The translations under genes and the position numbers were made by a program. A model generated the notes under the pieces. The model did not search any database, was not told the DNA's origin, and saw nothing but the letters and a program-made list of their open reading frames with translations. From an archaeon (lineage in GTDB: Archaea; Asgardarchaeota; Hermodarchaeia; Hermodarchaeales; Hermodarchaeaceae): 15,051 nt of DNA. The stretch spans positions 1-15,051 of the forward strand of contig JABXGX010000151.1 of the NCBI GenBank assembly GCA_016550405.1, in the 5' to 3' direction. The first letter of the stretch is position 1; the number at the start of each line of letters is the position of its first letter. Below, piece after piece: positions 1 to 6,075 of the stretch.

Positions 1-426
1 GAACCAGCTGCGGTTATTTGCAAAGAAGCGGGAGAATATATCATGAGCCCGTTGATAAGCATCTTCAGGGGATTCCAAGTGGAATTTTGCCAATTCCTTG
101 TCCTTGATGGGAGAGGTTTCAGGTGGAAGCCATTCACCGTCTTTACTGAGCAGTAGAAGACTTCCGTCCCAGTTGAAGTCATGACTTTGCCCTACTGCCC
201 CGCGACGGGTTTCGGCGATGGCATCAATAATGGCTTGCCCGAACCCGATGAAGACTCCGCCAATTTCCTTGTTCTGATAAAAAATCGGAAAATAAAGAGT
301 ACCTTCATTAACGCTAAGTAAGGCTTTATCTGATTGGGCAATATCAGAAGGATGGGTTACCTTTCCAGCTAGAGCACCAAGCACTAGGTCCTGGTTCCGG
401 TACCCCCATGTGGAACTTGAACTCAT
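1..426 (-). CDS. Unknown protein, C-terminus cut by window edge
   Basis: The frame is open from an ATG at 426 down to base 1, giving 142 residues with no stop, so the gene continues off the left edge. The start is well supported: an AAAGGAGAG ribosome binding site lies about 8 bases upstream. The stop of the upstream regulator gene is only 20 bases away, so the two are probably co-transcribed. The visible part starts MSSSSTWGYRNQDLVLG and looks soluble. It has a hydrophobic strand-like stretch around residues 51-65 (YFPIFYQNKEIGGVF) followed by GFGQAIIDAIAETRRG, then a charged, aromatic region. No signal peptide, membrane helix or metal motif is visible. I do not recognise the family. Its position behind a winged-helix regulator suggests it is a target or partner of that regulator, which is inference. 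Confidence 0.8.
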   Translation of the reverse strand, partial: MSSSSTWGYRNQDLVLGALAGKVTHPSDIAQSDKALLSVNEGTLYFPIFYQNKEIGGVFIGFGQAIIDAIAETRRGAVGQSHDFNWDGSLLLLSKDGEWLPPETSPIKDKELAKFHLESPEDAYQRAHDIFSRFFANNRSWF

Positions 427-446
427 ATTTCATCTCTCCTTTTCAG

Positions 447-1160
447 TTAATCATCATCCTTTCCCAGTCCAGACACCATTTGGTTGTGGAGGTATTCAGC
501 AAGTTTGAGGGCCATACGACCAGGGATTGTAATCAGATAACGACCGCGCACGCGTTCTTGCGTGACATACCCTGCCTCTTCAAGTTGTTTTAGGTGGTGT
601 GGGAGTGTACCTGGTTTGAGTCCAGAAAGCTCCATTAGATCTTGATGATAACGGGGTTGTTCCGCAAGCAAATAGAGAATCTCAATCCGTTCGGCACTGG
701 CTAAAGGAGAAAGCAGTTTTTCCGCTTGATCAGCAGGAACGCGACGAACTTTCTCAGCAGCTGATTTTCCAAAAGCAACCCCATTTTCGTCGATATTCAG
801 TCGTGTCCCATCGGGACCAATGAACACACTACGCATGGCACGGTTAGCGCTTCGCATGGCATCAGACACAACGAGCTTGATATAATCACCTAGTTCCTTT
901 CCTGCGGTACCCATCTGACGACCAAACTCCGCCATCTCCTCACCAAATTCCTCATCATCAAACTCGACTCGGATTCCTTTCCGAGGTCTAGATTTTGGTG
1001 GATCTGAAGATTTTGTGGGTTCCTCACGAGTAGTAGTTTTTTCTTCTTTTTCGAGGCGTTTCCGTAATTCCTGCATCTGTCGCTCGAGTCGGTCCATCTC
1101 TTCACGAATTTTATTCTTTGAATCTTCTTTTTCACCCTTCTTGCGACCAAACCAAGACAT
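447..1160 (-). CDS. Coiled-coil plus ArsR-like winged-helix transcriptional regulator
   Basis: A 237-residue protein. The start chosen is the ATG at 1160 (MSWFGRKKGEKED), because an AGGAG lies about 11 bases upstream at 1172-1176; the alternative ATG at 1181 has no ribosome binding site. Residues about 12-42 are highly charged with heptad character (EEMDRLERQMQELRKRLEKE) and should form a coiled coil. A low-complexity linker and an acidic stretch (VEFDDEEFGEEMAEFG, 65-80) follow. Residues 112-131 (FIGPDGTRLNIDENGVAFGK) look like a beta hairpin. Residues about 153-228 form a winged helix of the ArsR/HTH_20 type: SAERIEILYLLAE, then recognition-helix region LKPGTLPHHLKQLEEAGYV and wing QERVRGRYLI. 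The protein is probably a dimeric DNA-binding regulator; its ligand is unknown, and no ArsR-type metal-binding cysteines are present (no Cys at all). It is likely co-transcribed with the unknown gene downstream. Confidence 0.85.
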   Translation of the reverse strand: MSWFGRKKGEKEDSKNKIREEMDRLERQMQELRKRLEKEEKTTTREEPTKSSDPPKSRPRKGIRVEFDDEEFGEEMAEFGRQMGTAGKELGDYIKLVVSDAMRSANRAMRSVFIGPDGTRLNIDENGVAFGKSAAEKVRRVPADQAEKLLSPLASAERIEILYLLAEQPRYHQDLMELSGLKPGTLPHHLKQLEEAGYVTQERVRGRYLITIPGRMALKLAEYLHNQMVSGLGKDDD

Positions 1161-1462
1161 TTCGTTATCAACTCCTAGCATATTCGTCTGTATTTGAAAA
1201 TCTCTGCATACATTCTTTCACGGGGAGTGTTTTCATAGTAATTCTTTTTCTGCATTTTATCCGACTCCGTTCGGTTTTTTAACGATTGGAACCGTTTTCT
1301 AAACGATAGAATTTTTTCGTTCTGAATTAAATTAGAATCGTTCACAAATATAAACCTTTCGAATCTAATCAGAAACTCCCTTTCGAGCCAAGATACAAGT
1401 GAAAGGGACATTCCGTACACTTAAAGGCGTTTTTGCCGAATGCTCTGATAGGCGTATAAACT
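1161..1462. promoter_or_regulatory. Divergent intergenic region with both promoters
   Basis: About 300 bases separate the divergently read regulator and endonuclease IV-like genes. The stretch is AT-rich. On the minus strand a TATA-like GGATAAAATGC (complement of 1253-1263) could serve the regulator. On the plus strand GTATAAAC sits at 1454-1461, immediately before the GTG start, too close to be a normal TATA box for a transcript beginning at that GTG, so the plus promoter is not clear. A reading frame on the minus strand across 1175-1420 exists but has poor, unconvincing protein character. Confidence 0.45.
1281..1342. promoter_or_regulatory. Inverted AACGATT-type repeats, candidate operator
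   Basis: AACGATTGGAACCGTT at 1281-1296 is an imperfect palindrome (6 of 8 arm positions pair). A further AACGATAGAA occurs at 1302-1311 and the inverse orientation TTAGAATCGTT at 1332-1342. Three or four related half-sites within 62 bases, between two divergent genes of which one is a winged-helix regulator, fit an autoregulatory operator. That role is inferred only from position and symmetry. Confidence 0.35.
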
Positions 1463-2410
1463 GTGCAACCAAAATCTAAAACCATCATTGGGCTTGCAGC
1501 CTTTCCACTGAATACATTCACCTCAGATACTGTTATTGAGCAAGTCACGTCACGGTTAAGATTAGAAAAGCTTCAAGCCGCTGAACTACTCTGCCTTTCA
1601 AATGTTCTTGGCAATCCCCGAGGAGGACTACCTGGATACCCGTCTAAAGAACGTGCCGCATCTATCGGTTCTTACCTTCAGGAGTTTCACGTTAGCATTC
1701 ATGGCCCCTATATCATCTCATTAACAACCACAGAGAAAGGGAAACTACGGACAAGCCGGGCACACATGACCCGATGCTTACACATCGCCGATTCAGTTGG
1801 AGCAACCCACGTAACCTTCCATGCTGGTTCGCGACAAGGCGGAGCAAAGGTGCGAGATCGGGTCAAACAACGGTTGAAAGAGATTATGACCAAAGTTAGT
1901 AATGATGGCATTTCTGCGGTACCAGCCCCAGAAGTTGCAGGTAAAATTGCTGGATTTGGAAGCTTCGAAGAAGTCTGCAAGGCTGCAGGTGAAGCAGGAT
2001 GCCTGTTCTGCTGGGATTTCGCCCATGACTTTGCCAGAGGGGGCGATGTCACAACTGAAACCGGTATACTACAGCGCATTGAACTCCTTGAACGAGAAAT
2101 CGACTTGTCACGGTGGCGACTTCCTGTGCATCTTTCAGGAATTTTAGCTAATCGAAGGGGCGAAATTCGCCATGCCCCCTTAGATGGAGGGAGCAATGTT
2201 CCCTGGAAATTATTTCTCTCTGTCCTAAAAGAACAGAAGTTCATTGAAAAAGTCAGCATAGTGTGTGAATCGAAATCTGATGAACAAAATGGGCTAGACT
2301 TCAGAGTGGATCAAGCCAGTTTAATCCGAGACTTCATTCACAGTGGTCGACTTGATAAATCCTATGAACCTACACGCCCATCCTTATCGAAGTTCTTTAA
2401 CTCAACTTAA
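1463..2410 (+). CDS. Endonuclease IV-like (AP endonuclease family 2) TIM-barrel protein
   Basis: A 315-residue protein of the xylose-isomerase-like TIM-barrel superfamily, closest in motif order to endonuclease IV (Nfo), which cuts DNA 5' of abasic sites with a trinuclear zinc centre. Visible ligand candidates in the right order are H80 (SIHGPY), H120 (TFHAGS), E157 (PAPEVAGK), D185 and H188 (CWDFAHDF), H223 (PVHLSG), H237 (IRHAPLDGG) and E269 (VCES). The Asp two residues before the late His in endonuclease IV appears to be Ile235 here, so a full three-zinc site is not certain. The start is a GTG; a stop lies two codons upstream and there is no ribosome binding site, so a leaderless transcript is possible. 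It is slightly longer than bacterial endonuclease IV (about 285). It could instead be a sugar isomerase-like relative; repair is the better guess. Confidence 0.8.
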   Translation: MQPKSKTIIGLAAFPLNTFTSDTVIEQVTSRLRLEKLQAAELLCLSNVLGNPRGGLPGYPSKERAASIGSYLQEFHVSIHGPYIISLTTTEKGKLRTSRAHMTRCLHIADSVGATHVTFHAGSRQGGAKVRDRVKQRLKEIMTKVSNDGISAVPAPEVAGKIAGFGSFEEVCKAAGEAGCLFCWDFAHDFARGGDVTTETGILQRIELLEREIDLSRWRLPVHLSGILANRRGEIRHAPLDGGSNVPWKLFLSVLKEQKFIEKVSIVCESKSDEQNGLDFRVDQASLIRDFIHSGRLDKSYEPTRPSLSKFFNST

Positions 2411-2456
2411 ATCTGAACCGAAAGGTTTCCCTCCCAATTTCCGTGAGTATGTAATC

Positions 2457-2750
2457 TTAGCGATACACTGGTTTTTCGAAATATCTCCGCATCCAAAGTA
2501 ACCAGAGCATAATAAGAATTGCATCCACAGAAAATGAAACCACCATAAACTCTAGCAGCGACCAAATGTAAGGAAAAATAACGAATGCTATCACAACGGC
2601 GATGAAGGCAAATAGACTAGATAAAAAAGCACCATTACATGACAGAATATAATGATGTCCAACCAACCGTCGCTTAATCCCTATCACGGTTCCGATATTA
2701 ATAATGGAAAGTAGCAATATCAGCCCAAGTATGAGAATAAAAGCGGTCAT
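2457..2750 (-). CDS. Small three-helix membrane protein, unknown function
   Basis: A 97-residue, very hydrophobic protein with three predicted membrane helices: about residues 3-24 (FILILGLILLLSIINIGTVI), 41-63 (AFLSSLFAFIAVVIAFVIFPY) and 66-87 (SLLEFMVVSFSVDAILIMLW). The loop between the first two is basic (KRRLVGHH) and the tail ends MRRYFEKPVYR, so the positive-inside rule puts both of these in the cytoplasm only if one segment is a re-entrant or short helix; topology is uncertain. I do not recognise a family. It lies 84 bases downstream of the longin-GTPase gene on the same strand and may be co-transcribed with it, though AT-rich sequence in the gap (TTTAAAAATTG on the minus strand, near 2800) could be its own promoter. 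It converges on the endonuclease IV-like gene. Confidence 0.65.
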   Translation of the reverse strand: MTAFILILGLILLLSIINIGTVIGIKRRLVGHHYILSCNGAFLSSLFAFIAVVIAFVIFPYIWSLLEFMVVSFSVDAILIMLWLLWMRRYFEKPVYR

Positions 2751-2834
2751 TTAATCCCACTCCCGCTTACCAGAATACTTTAGTCTTCCATCTATATTAA
2801 CAATTTTTAAACGGAAAAAGGTGTGAGTTGGTTT

Positions 2835-3686
2835 CTAGTCAAAGACCATTTCAGGTTTCGGAGCAACGGGTTCTTCTTTCGGAGCAGCAAGCTTCAAGGC
2901 TTCGTTGATGATTTCTAAGGCCTTTTCCCGGTTATTCGGGTCAATCGCCACCATCCCATAGGCTTTGATGCCTAAAATCCGTTGCACTAGTTGGGGGGAT
3001 AACGCTCCGGGAAGATCCTGTTTGTTCGCAATGGCTAGAAGTTGAGCAGCGATGTCTTTTCGGCGAATCAGGTCAATGATATCCTTACTGTTCAATACGT
3101 TCTCCAAGGTGGAATCCGTGACAAGAAGAATAATGCGACTACCGCGGAAGTATAATTCCCACAGCTTCCGGAATCGGTCTTGTCCTGCAAAATCCCAAGT
3201 TGACACTTCATATGTTCCAATACGGGCGCCTTCGATTTTTTGGATATCAATAGCAATGGTGGGGACATAACTTGTGGGGGGTACACCGCCATTGAGGAGG
3301 GTGACTAGAGTAGTTTTACCTACGCCTCCGTAACCAATGATACTGACTTTGAGAGTAGTCGTCACATAGTCATCGACTTTGTCCATAAAGGCGTCGTATT
3401 CGACTTCGTAGCTAATAACGCGCCGGAATTCGTAGGTGACGCGATCGATCTTTTCTCGGAGGGTGTCGTCATCGTCGACGCCTTCCGCACAGAGGACCAC
3501 GATGCCGCGACCGAGGGGTTTACCAATGTATTTGATAGGTCCGATTTCTTCGATGATAGTGTCTTGGGCTTCCTTGACACGGCTAGCAAAGTCTTGCATT
3601 TCTTTGACATTCACAGTAATAATCCAGAATTTTTTCTGAACGACGATTTCATCGCGCGCGTCAATGATGAAGACGTGGTGTATCAT
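2835..3686 (-). CDS. Longin/adaptin-sigma-like domain fused to Arf-like small GTPase
   Basis: A 283-residue two-domain protein. Residues about 1-110 read like a longin or adaptin small-chain domain: strand pair IHHVFIIDARDEIVVQKKFW, a helix (VKEMQDFASRVKEAQDTI), then GIVVLCAEGVDDDDTLREKI, the pattern of central strands followed by the long helix, ending VISYEVEYDAFMDKVDDYV. Residues about 111-268 are a Ras-superfamily GTPase: P-loop GYGGVGKTT (118-126), switch I T143 (PTIAID), switch II WDFAGQDRFRKLW (164-176) with Q169 in the catalytic glutamine position, and NKQD (221-224). The DxxGQ..R.LW..YF pattern is Arf/SRbeta-like. The G5 motif is not canonical (GMVAID, 244-249). The tail (AAPKEEPVAPKPEMVFD) is proline- and charge-rich, without a lipidation CaaX box. 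No signal or membrane segment is present, so it is cytosolic. ATG at 3686 is preceded by AGGGGAT. The N-terminal domain assignment is less secure than the GTPase. Confidence 0.88.
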   Translation of the reverse strand: MIHHVFIIDARDEIVVQKKFWIITVNVKEMQDFASRVKEAQDTIIEEIGPIKYIGKPLGRGIVVLCAEGVDDDDTLREKIDRVTYEFRRVISYEVEYDAFMDKVDDYVTTTLKVSIIGYGGVGKTTLVTLLNGGVPPTSYVPTIAIDIQKIEGARIGTYEVSTWDFAGQDRFRKLWELYFRGSRIILLVTDSTLENVLNSKDIIDLIRRKDIAAQLLAIANKQDLPGALSPQLVQRILGIKAYGMVAIDPNNREKALEIINEALKLAAPKEEPVAPKPEMVFD

Positions 3687-3839
3687 CCGGATCCCCTGAT
3701 AGTGGCTTCCGCTTACTTTTCTTATTCTGGGTCGAAGCTATTTCAACTTTGTGTCGCTAGTCTCGATAGATTATGAGTTTCTTACTTTTGGGTAAAGTTA
3801 ATGAAAGAGCGTGCACCCAAGCTGTGTGGGGTCGACACT

Positions 3840-4595
3840 ATGGAAGTTACTATTCTGGGCAGCGGGGCGTCGCTGCTTTCACCGGACCGTGTATCCTCAG
3901 GATTGATGATTGAGACTGCTGGAGAACCACTCATCTTTGATATTGGTGCGGGTGTCCTCCACCGGCTTTCGTGCAGTCTAGAAGATATCACTAAAATCGA
4001 ACATGTGTTCATTAGCCATTTGCACGTTGACCATGTCTCTGATCTGGTTGCGTTCCTGCAAAGTCTATGGTTGTCAGGTTACGACAAGACTCTGAACATT
4101 TATGGCCCGTCAGGACTTCTGAATATGGCAACTTTACTGGGAGAAATTTTTCCGTACTTGAAAGGCAAAGTCAAGCTCAAATACCATAAAGTTGAACCCG
4201 GACTCTTGGTGAAGGTGAAAGACTGGTCAGTTCTCAGTTTTCCTGTGGATCATGGTGATTTCGAAGCTTACGGTTTTCACATGGAGGCAGAAGGCAAACG
4301 GATTGTATATTCGGGGGATACAAGACCCTGTAGGGAAGTGATTAAACACGCGAAGGGTGCAGACCTATTGATTCATGAATGCTCGTTGCCCGATCGAATG
4401 AAAGAGATTGCAACGACGCACACAACTCCTGGAGACCTAGGACGGCTTGCAGCTGAAGCAGAAGTCAAGGCACTAGTCTTAGTTCATTTGTATCCAGAGT
4501 TGTTAGAGGAACTAGGAGATGCGCTACGCAGCATTCGCACATCCTATTCTGGAAAGATCATCGTTCCCCGAGACACCCAGATTATCACCTTGTAA
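3840..4595 (+). CDS. RNase Z-like metallo-beta-lactamase-fold hydrolase
   Basis: A 251-residue MBL-fold hydrolase. Two starts are possible: ATG 3801 (264 residues) and ATG 3840. The second is preferred because MEVTILGSGASLLSPDR is the usual family N-terminus and GGGG lies about 8 bases upstream. In the shorter numbering the metal ligands are H60-x-H62-x-D64-H65 (SHLHVDH), H138 (VDHGD), D160 (SGDTRP) and H216 (LVHLYP); THTTP with H194 matches the RNase Z-type motif. A two-metal hydrolase of the RNase Z/AtsA-like branch is therefore clear. It is shorter than tRNA 3'-processing RNase Z (about 300) and lacks an obvious long flexible arm, so it may act on another phosphodiester or ester. It is divergent from the longin-GTPase gene and sits 34 bases ahead of the thioredoxin-like gene, probably in one transcript. 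Confidence 0.85.
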   Translation: MEVTILGSGASLLSPDRVSSGLMIETAGEPLIFDIGAGVLHRLSCSLEDITKIEHVFISHLHVDHVSDLVAFLQSLWLSGYDKTLNIYGPSGLLNMATLLGEIFPYLKGKVKLKYHKVEPGLLVKVKDWSVLSFPVDHGDFEAYGFHMEAEGKRIVYSGDTRPCREVIKHAKGADLLIHECSLPDRMKEIATTHTTPGDLGRLAAEAEVKALVLVHLYPELLEELGDALRSIRTSYSGKIIVPRDTQIITL

Positions 4596-4629
4596 GCCGA
4601 ACCTCAAGATATCTTTGGACGAATGAATT

Positions 4630-5109
4630 ATGAATTCTAAGCAGTTTGAAGATATGTTGGATAGGGCTATGCTAATTGATGAGTATATGCAAACATGTTC
4701 TGAGGAATGTCGTCCCAAGTATGAGACTCGACGAATTGAGTATAGCTTGAAGTCTGAGACACTTGATACTCTCAAAAAGGTTGCCAATCAATTTATTATC
4801 GTAGCTATTGGAGCGGATTGGTGTAAGGATTGTGTCGCTAATATCGCCGTCCTCGACCTAATCCATGAAGCAACAGGGATCCCCGTCTATATCCTTGGCG
4901 GGGTAAAAACCGATCCACTCAATCCAAACCGCCAATGGGCTGTACCACCCAGCCCTCCGGAAGTTGATAGCCTAAAAATTAAAGCCATTCCGACTATTCT
5001 CCTTTACACCCCTGATGGAATTGAGATAGCGCGCATCATTGAAAATCCCCAAATTCTTCCCACACTCGAAGAGGAACTACTTTATCTCATAGAAAATTAT
5101 CTAGCCTAA
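4630..5109 (+). CDS. Thioredoxin-fold protein with CxxC active site
   Basis: A 159-residue cytoplasmic protein. After an N-terminal helical region (1-50), the thioredoxin core begins with FIIVAIGADWCKDC, in which C65 and C68 form a CKDC redox pair in the classical WCxxC position. IPVYILGG is the next strand, and A-I-P121-T is the cis-proline loop before the strand TILLYTPDG. A negatively charged helix closes the fold. This supports a dithiol-disulfide or reductase role; the insertion between strand and cis-proline loop (TDPLNPNRQWAVPPSPP) is long and proline-rich and might alter substrate choice. Extra cysteines C23 and C27 in the N-terminal extension could form a second pair. No strong ribosome binding site precedes the ATG. 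The gene follows the MBL-fold hydrolase closely, suggesting co-transcription. Confidence 0.85.
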   Translation: MNSKQFEDMLDRAMLIDEYMQTCSEECRPKYETRRIEYSLKSETLDTLKKVANQFIIVAIGADWCKDCVANIAVLDLIHEATGIPVYILGGVKTDPLNPNRQWAVPPSPPEVDSLKIKAIPTILLYTPDGIEIARIIENPQILPTLEEELLYLIENYLA

Positions 5110-5142
5110 ATGATCTGGAACTTTAATGAAATCTAATGGAAA

Positions 5143-5439
5143 TTAATAATCTTCTTCACATTGATTTGGTTTTGTTGACCCACCATCTTCGAAAAAGAGC
5201 ACTCCATAGCCTCCACCAAATGCCGGTGTATGGGCACGATGTTCGATGTCAAGTTTTAGCTATTCCACATCCTTGTGAAGTGGTTCCCGGGATAGTGCTA
5301 AATAGACGACGGCCAGCCCAAATAATTCACCCAACTCGATTAAAACGACAGCAAGCATAGGGTGATAAACAAAGACAAAACAGCAACACGGAAAAGAAGG
5401 AGAATTACCCAGATGACAGCTAGCTAAGTTCTTTTCCAT
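5143..5439 (-). pseudogene. Small membrane protein paralogue with in-frame TAG
   Basis: On the minus strand this frame matches the neighbouring gene at 5555-5824 over its whole length, with a stop (TAG, complement of 5260-5262) in the middle. Before the TAG: NSPSFPCCCFVFVY, a hydrophobic stretch ending LAVVYLALSREPLHKDVE. After it, still in frame to the TAA at 5143: LKLDIEHRAHTPAF, then GVLFFEDGGST and the end CEEDY. The neighbour has PSIFVVFVY, FVVFMALPRDQVPKDLE, GLIHFENGGST and TDEDY in the same places. The start is unclear: the neighbour's start aligns to TGT near 5418, and the nearest upstream ATG is at 5439. It is probably a pseudogene. Stop-codon read-through or a pyrrolysine codon cannot be excluded, though other genes here end in TAG. 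Confidence 0.6.
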
Positions 5440-5511
5440 GAAGTTAGCGGCTTCTTCTTGGAATTCGTTGTTATCCAATTCAACTCCATTATCAAACTGG
5501 AAGAAGAGGGT

Positions 5512-5550
5512 AATAATCTGATTTTCAAGGAAAAATAGAATCAGATTATT
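5512..5550. repeat. Perfect 12-bp inverted repeat (hairpin) 3' of small gene
   Basis: AATAATCTGATT at 5512-5523 is the exact reverse complement of AATCAGATTATT at 5539-5550, with a 15-base spacer. It starts four bases beyond the stop of the small membrane protein gene (minus strand, stop at 5555), where it could end or stabilise that transcript. Archaeal terminators usually rely on T-runs rather than hairpins, so a terminator role is uncertain; a remnant of a small mobile element is also possible. Confidence 0.6.
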
Positions 5551-5554
5551 GAAG

Positions 5555-5824
5555 TTAGTAATCTTCATCGGTTTTTTTCGCGGGAGTAGATCCGCCATTT
5601 TCGAAATGAATTAAGCCTTTTCCATGGCTGCCTGCCATAAAATACGTTCGACGATCTAAATCACGTCTGATTCTTTCTAAATCCTTGGGGACTTGGTCCC
5701 GGGGAAGTGCCATAAACACGACAAATAGGATGCAGAAAAAGCCCCAGACTAGTGCGTAAACCGGACTTAAAAGAAGTAGATATACGAAAACAACGAAAAT
5801 ACTAGGAGTAGTATTAGGATGCAA
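5555..5824 (-). CDS. Small membrane protein of a tandem pair, unknown function
   Basis: An 89-residue protein. Residues about 9-41 are very hydrophobic (IFVVFVYLLLLSPVYALVWG, then FFCILFVVFMA) and should make one or two membrane helices. A charged cytoplasmic-type tail follows (PKDLERIRRDLDRRTYF), then a glycine-rich segment with FENGGST and an acidic end, TDEDY. The only upstream start in frame is TTG at 5824, with a weak ribosome binding site, so the true start is unsure. Support for its being a real gene comes from the degraded relative immediately downstream, which conserves the membrane segment, FEDGGST and EEDY. I do not recognise a family. It is divergent from the helicase gene. Confidence 0.6.
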   Translation of the reverse strand: MHPNTTPSIFVVFVYLLLLSPVYALVWGFFCILFVVFMALPRDQVPKDLERIRRDLDRRTYFMAGSHGKGLIHFENGGSTPAKKTDEDY

Positions 5825-6034
5825 GTTTCTCGGTGTTTTTGCCTTGTCGTTAGTCTGGGTTTAGTTTCCTTTTCCTTTGGAATCCCAATCACCCTAATGT
5901 TCCTTTAGAATTTCACAATTATTAAGATTGTCAGGTGATAATAGGTGTATCACACATCCCCATCATCAAAAAATAGATTTTTAGCTAAAACCATTGGTTC
6001 TTACTTCACAGTTATCATGGGCTCTCCTAAAGGC

Positions 6035-6069
6035 TTTAAATCCCAAGTAATGGAATCCGCTGGTGGGAG
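6035..6069 (+). promoter_or_regulatory. Candidate promoter and ribosome binding site of the helicase gene
   Basis: TTTAAA at 6035-6040 is a TATA-box candidate, with transcription then expected to begin near 6063. GGTGGGAG at 6062-6069 lies six bases before the helicase ATG and is a good ribosome binding site. The leader would be very short. Further upstream, GTGATA and TATCAC (near 5936-5954) form a 6-bp inverted repeat of unknown meaning. Confidence 0.4.
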
Positions 6070-6075
6070 CGAACG

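Noticed and set aside
1175..1420. An 81-codon minus-strand frame in the divergent intergenic region
   Set aside because: It crosses the regulator's upstream region and the inverted repeats, has no ribosome binding site, and its composition (many Arg, Asn, Phe, Lys) looks like AT-rich non-coding sequence.
1708..2259. A 183-codon minus-strand frame
   Set aside because: It lies wholly inside the endonuclease IV-like gene, which has clear catalytic motifs; this is a shadow.
2415..2428. Small hairpin AACC-GAAA-GGTT after the endonuclease IV-like gene
   Set aside because: The stem is only four base pairs with one wobble extension and no T-run follows, so it is not a supportable terminator.
5136..5360. 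A 74-codon plus-strand frame
   Set aside because: It is antisense to the small membrane gene relative whose frame aligns with its neighbour, so it is a shadow.
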